This document shows positions 9,237-18,073 of a stretch of 64,000 bases of DNA, piece by piece. The DNA lies in NCBI RefSeq assembly GCF_026191355.1, contig NZ_JAPHOQ010000004.1, positions 1-64,000 on the forward strand. Direction: 5' to 3'. The notes below the pieces were generated by a model. That model did no database searches. It had not been told where the DNA came from and saw only the letters and a list, made by a program, of their open reading frames with translations. Position 1 is the first letter of the stretch. Every line of letters begins with the position of its first letter. The translations under genes were made by a program, and so were the position numbers. This stretch comes from Legionella sheltonii. Lineage in GTDB: Bacteria; Pseudomonadota; Gammaproteobacteria; Legionellales; Legionellaceae.

Positions 9237-10511
9237 ATGCACTTTATTCTTGCACCTGGATGTATCGCTAAGTTTGACCATTTACGTAAGGATTATGAAG
9301 CAGAACGGCATGTTGATTTGAATGCAAAGCCTTCAATGATAGGCACACCCGTTTTTTTTGGTGGGACTGATGTTGTCAGCCGTAGTAAACAAGTTGCCTT
9401 TTTAGAAAAAGTAAAAGCGGTGCTTAAAGTTCACTTACTCCATGAGGAAGACATAAAAACACCTCTGCAACGACAAGCATACATCATTGCAGAACGCTTT
9501 ATGATTGCAGCGTGTTTGTTTGTGCAATCTCAAATTGGCAGTTCCAAACGAAATTCTGCTTTGTACCGAATCATCGAAGACAATTTGGGAGTAACTACTG
9601 AAAACTTCCTGGATGATGAAGATAAAGAAACGTGTTATTTGACCGCAGAGCGGCTCCTTAAAACGCCAAGTGCCTTTGAGCATGCCAATATAGCATTAGG
9701 AAAAGATGGGCATAAGCCATTTACTGAAAAAGAATGGAATGATTTTGCTGAATTTTTGAAAGAGATGTGCCATAAAAAGGAAGTTCCGGATCAAGTCAGA
9801 AACTTTCCTGTTATTTCATTTACCCAACCCTTATTTGGAGCAGCTTTTTCTTATGTAGGAGCTACTGTAGGTGTCGTCCTGGCCGAGGGAGTAAGTAATT
9901 CTACCACCGCAATATCACCTAGAGTTCAATTAACCGCTCTCGTCGGGAGTACTTTATTAATTTTTAGTCCTGCCGGAACAACAGGTGTCGCTCTTTTTGC
10001 ACCCGTAATTGCCACAAGGCTCCTCACTTCATTTTGTACTATCAGTTTGGCCCATTTAATGGGAACAGCAGCAGGATATTTAGGGCAAGGAGTAGGCATT
10101 GGTATAGGGTTTCCTTTTGATGCCGCATACAATTTACTTTGGTCCGTTTGCTCGCTAATAAGCAATTATTACAGCAAAATACCAGAGCTTGCTCCAATAG
10201 ATGGAATACGTATTGCTGATGGTGCAACAATTATTGCGGGCATACCGGTTCAATTAGTTCCTGAAAATGCATTACCTGAAGGTTGTACTAAAAAAATCCT
10301 TGAAATAACTGAAAAGGGTGAAATTCGCATTGAAGGTGAAGAAGTAAAAGAATCACAAAAACCAATGCAAATTCCTCCTGAAGTTATCGAGGAGTTAAAG
10401 AAACAATTAGCAAGTCGTACGCAGACACAAGAAAAGCCAGAGATTAAACAAGAACCCGAGCAAGGAAGTAAAAGCGAGGAAGCGGAATCGGATACCTTTA
10501 GCTTGGTTTAA
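9237..10511 (+). CDS. Orphan membrane-associated protein, possible Dot/Icm effector
   Basis: I do not recognise a family. The 424 residues divide into a soluble N-terminal half (1-195, mostly helical), a hydrophobic Gly/Ala-rich region with about three possible membrane segments (about 195-310), and a charged tail. The last 45 residues are rich in Glu, Lys and Gln and close with SEEAESDTFSLV. Acidic 'E-block' tails of this kind are a known feature of Dot/Icm translocation signals. The start ATG at 9237 follows GGGGGA by four bases. It is a single gene with a hairpin after it (10539-10558). Effector status is inference only. Confidence 0.6.
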   Translation: MHFILAPGCIAKFDHLRKDYEAERHVDLNAKPSMIGTPVFFGGTDVVSRSKQVAFLEKVKAVLKVHLLHEEDIKTPLQRQAYIIAERFMIAACLFVQSQIGSSKRNSALYRIIEDNLGVTTENFLDDEDKETCYLTAERLLKTPSAFEHANIALGKDGHKPFTEKEWNDFAEFLKEMCHKKEVPDQVRNFPVISFTQPLFGAAFSYVGATVGVVLAEGVSNSTTAISPRVQLTALVGSTLLIFSPAGTTGVALFAPVIATRLLTSFCTISLAHLMGTAAGYLGQGVGIGIGFPFDAAYNLLWSVCSLISNYYSKIPELAPIDGIRIADGATIIAGIPVQLVPENALPEGCTKKILEITEKGEIRIEGEEVKESQKPMQIPPEVIEELKKQLASRTQTQEKPEIKQEPEQGSKSEEAESDTFSLV

Positions 10512-10538
10512 GTGGTTTAAATGGAAGTACGCATTGAA

Positions 10539-10558
10539 CTGGGTGCATCTGCACCCAG
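10539..10558. terminator. Hairpin between convergent genes
   Basis: A perfect nine-base stem (CTGGGTGCA / TGCACCCAG) with a two-base gap lies between the orphan gene and secF. No clear T-run follows on either strand, so termination is plausible but not certain. Confidence 0.45.
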
Positions 10559-10567
10559 CAAAGTAGT

Positions 10568-11485
10568 TTAAGGACGATTATCAATTTCTTTGCGTTGGCT
10601 AGGCATGAAGTCTTTTCTATCAAGCCCCATTGCTACAGCCAAAGCCCCAGCAACATAAATCGAAGAATAAGTACCGATAACAATACCAATGATCAACGCC
10701 AGAGAAAATCCATGGATTGCTTCACCTCCATAGATAAACAGGGCAAGCACAACAAAAAGCGTCAATGTTGAAGTCATAATGGTTCGTGATAGAGTTTGGT
10801 TTATCGAAATATTCATAATTTCGATTGATGTGGCACGACGTACCTTAACAAAATTCTCACGAACTCTATCGAAAACCACGATGGTATCATTTAGAGAATA
10901 ACCTATTACCGCCAATAAGCCTGCCAGTGCTTTCAAATCAAATTCAATGCCAAAAAAAGCAAAGATACCTAATATCAATACTGGATCATGGATGAGTGCC
11001 ACCGCAGAGCTCACTGCAAGTCGGTACTCAAAGCGCATGGCGATATAAATCATTGTTGCTAGTAAGGAGACAACAACCGCAAGGGCACCTTTAGTTGCTA
11101 ATTCTTGCCCTACTTGTGGCCCGACAAAATCCACTCTTTGTTTTACAGCACCTGGAAGAGCACTCATAACTTGGTCTACTAGACGTGCTTGCTCTTTATC
11201 TTCCCGAGGGGCAATGCTGATTAGTACGTCTTTAGAGGTTCCATAGCTCACAACCTGAGCCTCTTTGAATCCTGCCTTACTCAGACTTTCTCTAATCGAG
11301 GGCAAGTCTGCCGCAGAAGAATAAGAAACTTCAATTTGGGTTCCACCTGTAAAATCAAGACCCCACTTTAAGCCATGAATTGCTAAAGCACCTATAGAAA
11401 CCACAAAGATCAATATGGAGAATATCGCCGTCCAACGACGAGCACCCATAAAGTCCACATTTGAATTTGGATTAAAAAATTCCAT
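10568..11485 (-). CDS. secF: Protein translocase subunit SecF
   Basis: SecF forms the SecDF complex that uses the proton gradient to help preproteins leave the Sec channel on the periplasmic side. The 305 residues show the family pattern: a first helix near 17-38, the GLKWGLDFTGGTQIEV motif at the start of the periplasmic domain, then five helices with SLLATMIYIAMRFE, GYSLNDTIVVFDRVREN and a C-terminal glycine-rich pair. It follows secD by 12 bases in one operon yajC-secD-secF. AAGGCGGGG precedes the start. Confidence 0.97.
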   Translation of the reverse strand: MEFFNPNSNVDFMGARRWTAIFSILIFVVSIGALAIHGLKWGLDFTGGTQIEVSYSSAADLPSIRESLSKAGFKEAQVVSYGTSKDVLISIAPREDKEQARLVDQVMSALPGAVKQRVDFVGPQVGQELATKGALAVVVSLLATMIYIAMRFEYRLAVSSAVALIHDPVLILGIFAFFGIEFDLKALAGLLAVIGYSLNDTIVVFDRVRENFVKVRRATSIEIMNISINQTLSRTIMTSTLTLFVVLALFIYGGEAIHGFSLALIIGIVIGTYSSIYVAGALAVAMGLDRKDFMPSQRKEIDNRP

Positions 11486-11497
11486 CTGAGCCCCGCC

Positions 11498-13354
11498 TTA
11501 AATACCAATAGATAATTTCTTAACAGTTCTACCACCATAATACCAATTTACAATAGCCCGAGTATAAGTAATGCCTGTTAACATGGAGGTGATCAACCCT
11601 AAAGAAAGAGTTACAGCAAATCCGCGTACGGGTCCTGTACCCACAGCAAATAAAATGATGGCTACGATTAATGTAGTTACGTTCGCATCAAGAATGGTAG
11701 CAAATGCGCGCTCGTATCCTGCATAAATTGCAGCTTGCGGTGATAATCCATGACGCAGTTCTTCTCGAATGCGTTCGTAAATCAATACGTTCGCATCGAC
11801 AGCCATCCCCACTGTCAATACAATTCCCGCGATACCAGGCAAAGTTAATGTGGCATCGATCACAGACAATAAAGCACAAAGCAATACCAGGTTAAGTAAC
11901 AATGCAATATCAGCAATGAGACCAAAAAGTCGATAATAGACCAGCATCAAGATCAGAATTAAGCCCATTCCCACTTGTAAAGAAACAATACCTCTACGAA
12001 TATTTTCTTTACCTAAAGTAGGACCTACAGTGCGCTCTTCAATAGGATAGATGGCAGCAGGTAAGGCTCCAGCTCTGAGCAATAAAGCCAAGTTACTTGC
12101 TTCTTTACTGTCGGCGAGTCCAGTAATCTGAAAATTGTTTCCTAAAGCATTTTGGATCACTGGAGCACTAATCACACGCTCCTCTCTATGGGTAATCCTT
12201 TTTTCCTCTCCATTGACAGTTTGTATGCTATTTTTTGTTTCAACATAAACAATAGCCATCCGTTTGCCAATGTTCTCGCGAGTCACTTTGGTAAACAGAC
12301 TTTCACCACCCCCACCAAGTTGTATTTGTACTGCTGGAGTTGCTGTTTGCTGATCAAAGCTAGAAACTGCTGAAGTAATTGAATCACCACTCAATACCAC
12401 TTGTCTCTTTAACAAAATAGGACGTCCATCCATCATGAGTAATTTATCATTGACAGGGATAGCTCCTGTTTGCTTGGCAATTTGTGGGTCATTATCCTGA
12501 TCCACTAAGTAAAATTGTAGGGTTGCTGTTCCGCCAAGAATTTGTTTTGCACGGGCCGCATCTTGAATTCCAGGTAAGTCAACAGCGACACGGGTTGCTC
12601 CTTGTTGCTGAACGACCGCTTCACCAACACCTAACTCATTAACTCGGTTGCGTAAAATACTCATTGTTTGCTCAATTGTATTTTGACGCATGCTGTTCAA
12701 TTCGACTGGTGTAATCGATGCCATAAATTCATTATCTGTTTTACTTTTTGCGAAAACAAGATCAGGAATTTTTTCCTTTAAACCTATATAGGCATTATTC
12801 ATAGATTCACTATCACGGAAATGTAAACTAACGCCTTTATCTGCTATATAACGAATACCTGTATAACGAATACCAAGATCTCGCAATTCTTGGCTAATGT
12901 TTTTCATGATCCCTTCATAACGTCGGCTAATCACACTGTCCACATCAACTTCTAACAGAAAGTGCACCCCGCCTCGTAAATCCAAACCTTGCTTCATAGG
13001 TGCAGCACGAATAGAGTCCAACCAATTGGGTGTAGAAGGAGCCAAATTCAGGGCTACAGTATATTGGGAGCCTAAAGAATTTTTAATGGCGTCGCGAGCT
13101 AATAACTGGGAATCAGTAGATGAAAAAACGACTTCAACCGCTTCGCTTTGAGCGATGATTGATTGAAAAGGTAGTTTATCTTTTTGTAAGAGCGCTTCTA
13201 CCTGATTCTTTAATTCATCATAATCTACAGGCGTTTCAGACGAAATTTGTACTACAGGATTTTCTGTATACAAATTGGGTATGGCGTAAATAAACCCAAC
13301 GACTGCAATAACAATCAGCATTAGGTTTTTCCATAGAGGATATTTATTTTGCAT
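11498..13354 (-). CDS. secD: Protein translocase subunit SecD
   Basis: Large partner of SecF, with a six-helix membrane part and a big periplasmic P1 domain. Visible marks are the N-terminal helix (10-27), GLDLRGGVHFLLEVD near 120, RNRVNELGVGEAVVQQQG near 235, and the membrane core with GMAVDANVLIYERIREEL near 525, which carries the conserved Asp needed for proton movement. Length 618 is normal for gammaproteobacteria. It lies between yajC and secF. Confidence 0.97.
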   Translation of the reverse strand: MQNKYPLWKNLMLIVIAVVGFIYAIPNLYTENPVVQISSETPVDYDELKNQVEALLQKDKLPFQSIIAQSEAVEVVFSSTDSQLLARDAIKNSLGSQYTVALNLAPSTPNWLDSIRAAPMKQGLDLRGGVHFLLEVDVDSVISRRYEGIMKNISQELRDLGIRYTGIRYIADKGVSLHFRDSESMNNAYIGLKEKIPDLVFAKSKTDNEFMASITPVELNSMRQNTIEQTMSILRNRVNELGVGEAVVQQQGATRVAVDLPGIQDAARAKQILGGTATLQFYLVDQDNDPQIAKQTGAIPVNDKLLMMDGRPILLKRQVVLSGDSITSAVSSFDQQTATPAVQIQLGGGGESLFTKVTRENIGKRMAIVYVETKNSIQTVNGEEKRITHREERVISAPVIQNALGNNFQITGLADSKEASNLALLLRAGALPAAIYPIEERTVGPTLGKENIRRGIVSLQVGMGLILILMLVYYRLFGLIADIALLLNLVLLCALLSVIDATLTLPGIAGIVLTVGMAVDANVLIYERIREELRHGLSPQAAIYAGYERAFATILDANVTTLIVAIILFAVGTGPVRGFAVTLSLGLITSMLTGITYTRAIVNWYYGGRTVKKLSIGI

Positions 13355-13378
13355 TTCCGTGTGTCCCTATGACTTTAT

Positions 13379-13714
13379 TTAAAGCGATTTTAAAGTGCCT
13401 TTGGGCAATACAGTGCTTACTGCGCCTCTTTGTATATTAATCTCAACACCTTCTGCAAGACTGATCTTGATGTATTGGTCATCCAGACTAACTACTTTAG
13501 CTAAAATACCACCTGAAGTAACGATTTCATCACCTTTCTTTAAACGGCTTATTAATTCACGATGTTCTTTTGCTCTTTTATTTTGAGGTCTTATAAGCAT
13601 AAAGTAGAACAACACAAAAATAGCAGCGATCATAACGAGCGAAAAAGTTCCATCTGCTTGAGGCGCTGCTGTAGTCCCCGCTGCAGCCAGAGCATCGCTA
13701 ATAAAAAAACTCAT
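13379..13714 (-). CDS. yajC: Sec translocon accessory protein YajC
   Basis: A 111-residue single-pass membrane protein associated with SecDF. One helix (about 25-45, with FYFMLIRPQNKRAKEH directly after it) is the family signature; KGDEIVTSGGILAKVVSL follows. AAGGAG precedes the start. In many relatives queA and tgt stand before yajC; here no tgt precedes it, and queA is about 20 kb away. Confidence 0.96.
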   Translation of the reverse strand: MSFFISDALAAAGTTAAPQADGTFSLVMIAAIFVLFYFMLIRPQNKRAKEHRELISRLKKGDEIVTSGGILAKVVSLDDQYIKISLAEGVEINIQRGAVSTVLPKGTLKSL

Positions 13715-13941
13715 ACTGTCTCCTTTAATCTACTATTGATAACCGCGTGACATCATATAGTGAATTGACCTTAAGGTAAATGAATCTATGTGGAAATTAA
13801 AAGAGTTTTTCATAATTTAAATGGGCGCTGCTTCATGCCCCAGATTATTATAGAAGTGATTTCTTGTGATACAAAAGAACAGGGGCAGTTAAGCGGCCCT
13901 CACCTTATGCCCAAGCTCCAATAACCTAGCCTAGCTGGTTT

Positions 13942-15132
13942 TTATCTAAATACTTGTAAAATATTAGATTCAATGATGTTGTGATTTTTGGAATCAACTT
14001 CAGGAACTACTACTGCTCTGCTAAAAAATCTTGCGAAAAGCTCTGTTTTTAGTTTTGTATCCTTCTTCAATGAATATTGACCCGTTTCACAGGAGTTATT
14101 TTGAATTTTTTCCCAGCCTCTTTCTTTTTCTCCTTCAAATGCATCTTCATTTTTCTTTGTTTTTTCTATATCTGTGATATTTATATGTTTAGTCGCATCA
14201 AGAAAAATCGACTCTGCTACTTCATAAGGTATTTCGATCCCATTTATTTCAATTAACCTATTGCTTATATAGAAAAGATAATGAGCATGTTTTTTTAATT
14301 CTAAACAGTATCTGATAAATGTCACATCCTCAGCTATTTTATGCTCTAGCCTAGTCATTACCTCTCTTGTTGTCATACTTTTTCTAATACAAATATGATC
14401 TTCCGCATAAAATTTAAGAAGAAAAAGAGTTCCATCACTCAAACATTGATCAAGTTGGAGGCTATGAATGTCTTGTCGACAGGATTTCAATAACTCATAT
14501 AGGGCAAGCAATAGAAGATATAACAGGAAGAGAAAAATAATTCCGAGAAGTGTCACACCTATAGCTTCAGGAAGAGTATAGTAGAGCATCGCTTCTGAAC
14601 AATATTCATTATGCAATTGTATGCACTCACCCGGTCTCAAATCATTGTGACGACTGCATTCATCAACAATCGAATAGTTGGGATCCATGAGGGTTCCATT
14701 GAGTGCATAACAGGTAGAATTTGTACCAGCATTGGTACTTACTACTAAATTTTTCCAAAGATCCTCAAGCTGTGATTTTTTTATGAATCGAGTAATAAAA
14801 TCATATAATAAATAACTATAGCCTCCTCCCCAAGCCCCACTTAAAAGAGTAGTAGTTACTACCATTTTTATACTCGATTTTTGACCGCTCGTTAATTTAG
14901 GCCCCGCTTTAATAAGCTCAATACAACGGTTTAGATCTATTTGACGGAATTTAAGTTCAGTTAATAAAAGGTCATGTTCTCCAATAGGTTCTATTTCAGG
15001 ATAATCAGGCTTACGCACCATTGAGGTTTCAATCTCCCCCTTCTCTTCCTTTTCTCTGGAGATTAGGGGTTGAGCTTCGAGATCAAATTTATCGTTAGCT
15101 TTTTTCTTTCCTTTAGAAAATAGTCCAAACAT
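13942..15132 (-). CDS. Orphan two-helix membrane protein
   Basis: No family recognised. The 396 residues start with a charged segment (MFGLFSKGKKKANDK), have one hydrophobic helix at about 88-112, and a second very hydrophobic helix at about 190-218. Between them lies a loop of about 75 residues with five cysteines (within NSTCYAL, DECSRHN, GECIQL and EYCSEAM), suggesting disulfides outside the cytoplasm or a metal site. A helical region of 180 residues follows. AAGGG precedes the ATG. It stands alone. The layout would suit a membrane-inserted effector, but nothing in the sequence proves secretion. Confidence 0.6.
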   Translation of the reverse strand: MFGLFSKGKKKANDKFDLEAQPLISREKEEKGEIETSMVRKPDYPEIEPIGEHDLLLTELKFRQIDLNRCIELIKAGPKLTSGQKSSIKMVVTTTLLSGAWGGGYSYLLYDFITRFIKKSQLEDLWKNLVVSTNAGTNSTCYALNGTLMDPNYSIVDECSRHNDLRPGECIQLHNEYCSEAMLYYTLPEAIGVTLLGIIFLFLLYLLLLALYELLKSCRQDIHSLQLDQCLSDGTLFLLKFYAEDHICIRKSMTTREVMTRLEHKIAEDVTFIRYCLELKKHAHYLFYISNRLIEINGIEIPYEVAESIFLDATKHINITDIEKTKKNEDAFEGEKERGWEKIQNNSCETGQYSLKKDTKLKTELFARFFSRAVVVPEVDSKNHNIIESNILQVFR

Positions 15133-15197
15133 TTCTACCCTTATTTATATTTTTAAATATTAAAGTATCATCCAATCCATAAAAGCATTTGCTAGGT

Positions 15198-15595
15198 TTT
15201 TCAGCCCAGCTTACGCTGGCTTTCACGCTATAGTTTCAGTTCAGTATTTTCCACTTCCTTTGATGAGGATGCTTTTCTTTTTTCATCTTCATTAGCCAAT
15301 ATTGCCAGTACAGGAGCGCAGTCATATAACAAAACTCTTATGTGAGATAAAAGATGGGGGTCAGTATCCAATGTTAAAAATGACTCGTCAAGGTAAAATA
15401 GGATCAAGATATTTTATTTGAAAACAATAAGATACTTGATAAATAGTTTTCACTTTTACTCTTAAAAAGCCTTAAAATTATCTCTAATTTTAAGCTGCAG
15501 GAACTTAAACTTATTTTTTACTTAGAAAAATAAAGTCGCAGCTTCAATTCCAAATTTAAGCGATAACCTGTGCAGCAAGCGTAGACTGGGCTGGA
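15198..15595. repeat. Imperfect inverted repeats around a gene remnant
   Basis: CAGCCCAGCTTACGCTGGCT at 15202-15221 reappears in inverted form at about 15574-15593 with 17 of 20 bases matching. The pair encloses the gene remnant at 15228-15407 and the AT-rich DNA beyond it. They could be ends of a small mobile or repeat element, or two copies of a dispersed repeat. Confidence 0.4.
15228..15407 (-). pseudogene. Remnant of a lost gene (C-terminal fragment)
   Basis: On the minus strand a frame of about 60 codons runs to a TAG at 15228-15230. Its translation looks like real protein: DESFLTLDTDPHLLSHIRVL, then LLYDCAPVLAILANEDEKRK, then a polar Glu/Ser tail. The frame is closed upstream by TAA near 15414, and the only possible start, TTG 15407, has no ribosome binding site. 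I read it as the 3' end of a decayed gene. The family is unknown. Confidence 0.4.
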
Positions 15596-15686
15596 AAGCT
15601 TGTCTCGGCAACAACAATCGATCAATGTTCCCATTAACATCATAATTTCGTATTATTGCATCCTATTTTTTCTAGAGAATAATGGT

Positions 15687-16520
15687 ATGAAACTGAGTGA
15701 TTTAAAAGCAATGGTGGAATTCTCAAAACTCATGTATAAGCAAGTTGATAAATCTTCATTTAAAGAATTAACAGAATTTATGGGAACTTTCAGTGAAATT
15801 TATTCTCTATTTCAAACTAGGGAACGCTATAAAGTGGATAATGCTGATATTCCATCTGAGCTCAAGGCTTTTTTTGATCAAAATGATTCTGAACTTGATC
15901 TATTAAGCCGACAGACTTTAGCTTTGGCGGATTCTATAGACGATGAGTTTAAAAAATTTCGTTCATCTGAGAACTCTTCTCTAGTTGGACAATTTTTTTC
16001 ATTCTTTGTGCAATCGGATTCTGATCGCAAAGTATCGTCAAGCAGTATCTATAATACAGGAATGAGCCAAACAACGAGTAGCACTTCAGTTACCCTGGAT
16101 AGCATTCTAAAGAGATACAAAACAAAGGATAAAAATGTCGCCCTCAGAAGAGCGGCTCACCAAGGAAGTGTTGCGGATGTTGAGTTGCTAATTAATAACT
16201 TCGGGGCCGATATTAACAACAAAAGTAGTAATGGTTTTACGGCTTTGGACTGGGCTTTTTATAATAATCAGATGGAGCCACAAGGTGTTTTTAATACATT
16301 ATGCTGGCTAGGAGCAGATCAATCAACTCTTAGGCCTCTTCTTGAAAAATATGTAACCGATGATGAGTCTGAATTTCCTACAAAGGATATTGCCCTAGCA
16401 AGAGCCATGGAACAAGAAAATCAAAAAGATATCCGCGTATTAGTCGATAAGTACAAGGCAGACATTGAAAAAGCTCAAGAAATTTTGGATGCTAAAACAT
16501 CATCTCTAAGCTTCTTCTGA
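15687..16520 (+). CDS. Ankyrin-repeat protein, possible Dot/Icm effector
   Basis: A 277-residue protein with a helical N-terminal region and a short ankyrin region near residues 145-215. One unit reads ALRRAAHQGSVADVELLINN, then FGADINNKSSNGFTALDWAF; a weaker unit follows. Ankyrin proteins are a major class of Legionella effectors, so the class is plausible, but two repeats is few. Start ATG 15687 is preferred (AGAG nine bases upstream); the longer frame from TTG 15600 adds 29 residues without a binding site. It is followed in the same direction by the IcmD-like gene. Confidence 0.6.
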   Translation: MKLSDLKAMVEFSKLMYKQVDKSSFKELTEFMGTFSEIYSLFQTRERYKVDNADIPSELKAFFDQNDSELDLLSRQTLALADSIDDEFKKFRSSENSSLVGQFFSFFVQSDSDRKVSSSSIYNTGMSQTTSSTSVTLDSILKRYKTKDKNVALRRAAHQGSVADVELLINNFGADINNKSSNGFTALDWAFYNNQMEPQGVFNTLCWLGADQSTLRPLLEKYVTDDESEFPTKDIALARAMEQENQKDIRVLVDKYKADIEKAQEILDAKTSSLSFF

Positions 16521-16648
16521 TAAAAGTACTCATTAAGGAACAAATCGCGGTGTCGTTGAAGTTTCATGATTACATTTAAATATTTAGGGCATACCAACTC
16601 AGTATTTGCCCGGAGTTTTGGTTAAATTTAGTTTTAGGAGAATAAGAA

Positions 16649-17047
16649 GTGAAAAGTAAGATTCCATCTGATTTTAAATGCGGGTTAAGCACTATTGCTT
16701 TACTTACATTACTAACATTAGTAAGCAACCATGCAGCTGCAAACACTGTAGTGTCTTTAGGGCAAATGGCCTCAAACATTACTGGATCATTTACTAGTCT
16801 GGCTAAATTAATTACTGCGGGTGCTTACTTGGCAGGCTTGGGATTCTCTATTGGAGCTATTATGAAGTTTAAACAGCACAAAGATAACCCGACTCAAATT
16901 CCAATTGGAACGCCAATTGCTATGGTCTTTATTTCTGCTGCTTTATTATTTCTCCCTTCCATTCTAGGTGTAACCGAAGTAACCATGTTTGGATCGAGTG
17001 GAGGTGAAACTGCAGGACCTAATGGAATCATTTTTGGTAGCCAATAA
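16649..17047 (+). CDS. IcmD/DotP-like Dot/Icm secretion protein
   Basis: The 132 residues match the size and layout I know for IcmD (DotP), a small membrane component of the Dot/Icm type IVB secretion system. It has a signal-like N-terminus (LSTIALLTLLTLVSNHAAA), a conserved core with two hydrophobic helices (GAYLAGLGFSIGAIMKFKQ and IGTPIAMVFISAALLFLPS), and a Gly/Ser-rich end. The GTG start has AGGAGA eight bases upstream. In Legionella the main icmD lies inside the icm cluster; here no other icm or dot gene is near, so this is either a paralogue or a moved copy. Confidence 0.7.
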   Translation: MKSKIPSDFKCGLSTIALLTLLTLVSNHAAANTVVSLGQMASNITGSFTSLAKLITAGAYLAGLGFSIGAIMKFKQHKDNPTQIPIGTPIAMVFISAALLFLPSILGVTEVTMFGSSGGETAGPNGIIFGSQ

Positions 17048-17130
17048 GTTGGGGGGCTGCGTCTACCTTTTGTGGAGATTGACTAAGGTAGATGTCCAAT
17101 TTTAAAGAAAAATCCTTTTGTACAAAATTA

Positions 17131-17177
17131 GGGAAGTTCATTAAATGGATTAGCCATTCTAATAAACAGAACTTCCC
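17131..17177. terminator. Nested hairpin between convergent genes
   Basis: GGGAAGTTC (17131-17139) pairs with GAACTTCCC (17169-17177), and the loop holds a second small stem AATGG/CCATT. It lies between the IcmD-like gene and the convergent DUF2490 gene and may stop transcripts from both sides. Confidence 0.4.
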
Positions 17178-17250
17178 ATCTGAAGTAATCCACTGAAGAA
17201 CTCAGGTCCTGCATTATGTTGCTTTCGAATAAGTTGTTTTGGCAAGCCGA

Positions 17251-17961
17251 CTAAAAATTTAGGAAAAAATTTAAGGATACTATATTGGCTAAAAAATCTG
17301 GAACACCAAAACGTCGAATATACTGATTCATATAACCAATTTCAGTGTTTAACAATGGGTTTATTTTATAACCTAATCCAACAAAATATCGGTTTTGATC
17401 AAAACCACTGCTGTTTGTACCTACAAAATTATTCTTGTGAAAAAAAACTTCATCGCTTGTAACAAAACTCATTTTATTAAAATGCTTGAAAGGAACTGAA
17501 ATTTTAATCAGTTGTCTCAAACGAAAGGCTGTCTTGGGATTATTTTCTAAAAAGCGCTGTTCTGTACGGGTTCTACTGGTAAACGTTAAATATTTATTCG
17601 TTTTAGTCCATAACAATTGTTGCCAAATACGATCCTCCTCAAAAGGATTAGGCGTGTTCGGTTTCCCTGTATAAATCCAGGCATATCCAATCCAGATGCT
17701 TAGATTATCTGTGAATGCATAGCCTAATCCTGGACGTAATAAAATCTGTGAAAAACGACTGCTATCATCCCCGAAACGCTCTTGATTTTCCAACCAATAT
17801 CGTAGACGGCTTATAAATTTCTTGTTACTGTGAGTCTCACCAATTGCAGTAATATTGAACCAGGTTTGAAAATCACGTTCTAGAGCACAACTCCCCTTTG
17901 TAGACCATGAGAAAATAAACATTCCTGTTAAAAAACAGGATAAAATACCATTCCTTTGCAT
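17251..17961 (-). CDS. DUF2490 outer-membrane beta-barrel protein
   Basis: A 236-residue exported protein of unknown function. A signal peptide (about residues 1-26, ending near STKGSCA) is followed by alternating strands typical of a small porin-like barrel: FQTWFNITAIGETH, LRPGLGYAFTDNLSIWIGYAW, RTRTEQRF, YFVGLGYKINPLLNTEIGYM. It ends with NFFLNF, the terminal Phe expected for BAM-dependent assembly. The DUF2490 assignment rests on this pattern. Single gene. Confidence 0.75.
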   Translation of the reverse strand: MQRNGILSCFLTGMFIFSWSTKGSCALERDFQTWFNITAIGETHSNKKFISRLRYWLENQERFGDDSSRFSQILLRPGLGYAFTDNLSIWIGYAWIYTGKPNTPNPFEEDRIWQQLLWTKTNKYLTFTSRTRTEQRFLENNPKTAFRLRQLIKISVPFKHFNKMSFVTSDEVFFHKNNFVGTNSSGFDQNRYFVGLGYKINPLLNTEIGYMNQYIRRFGVPDFLANIVSLNFFLNF

Positions 17962-18073
17962 TGATGTTCTTAATATAAAAGAGGACTATTCTAATTGACG
18001 ACACTCCATTTGGAAAGAGTTGTAGCTCTAGGCGATCGTTAGGCTAAAACCTCAGTTAATCCATGAGGTCTTT

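Noticed and set aside
15490..15530. CTTATT and CTTAGA with an 11-base period before the ankyrin gene, like a PmrA site
   Set aside because: The TTAA core is broken in both halves and no -10 box lies at the ten-base distance seen in the other two sites.
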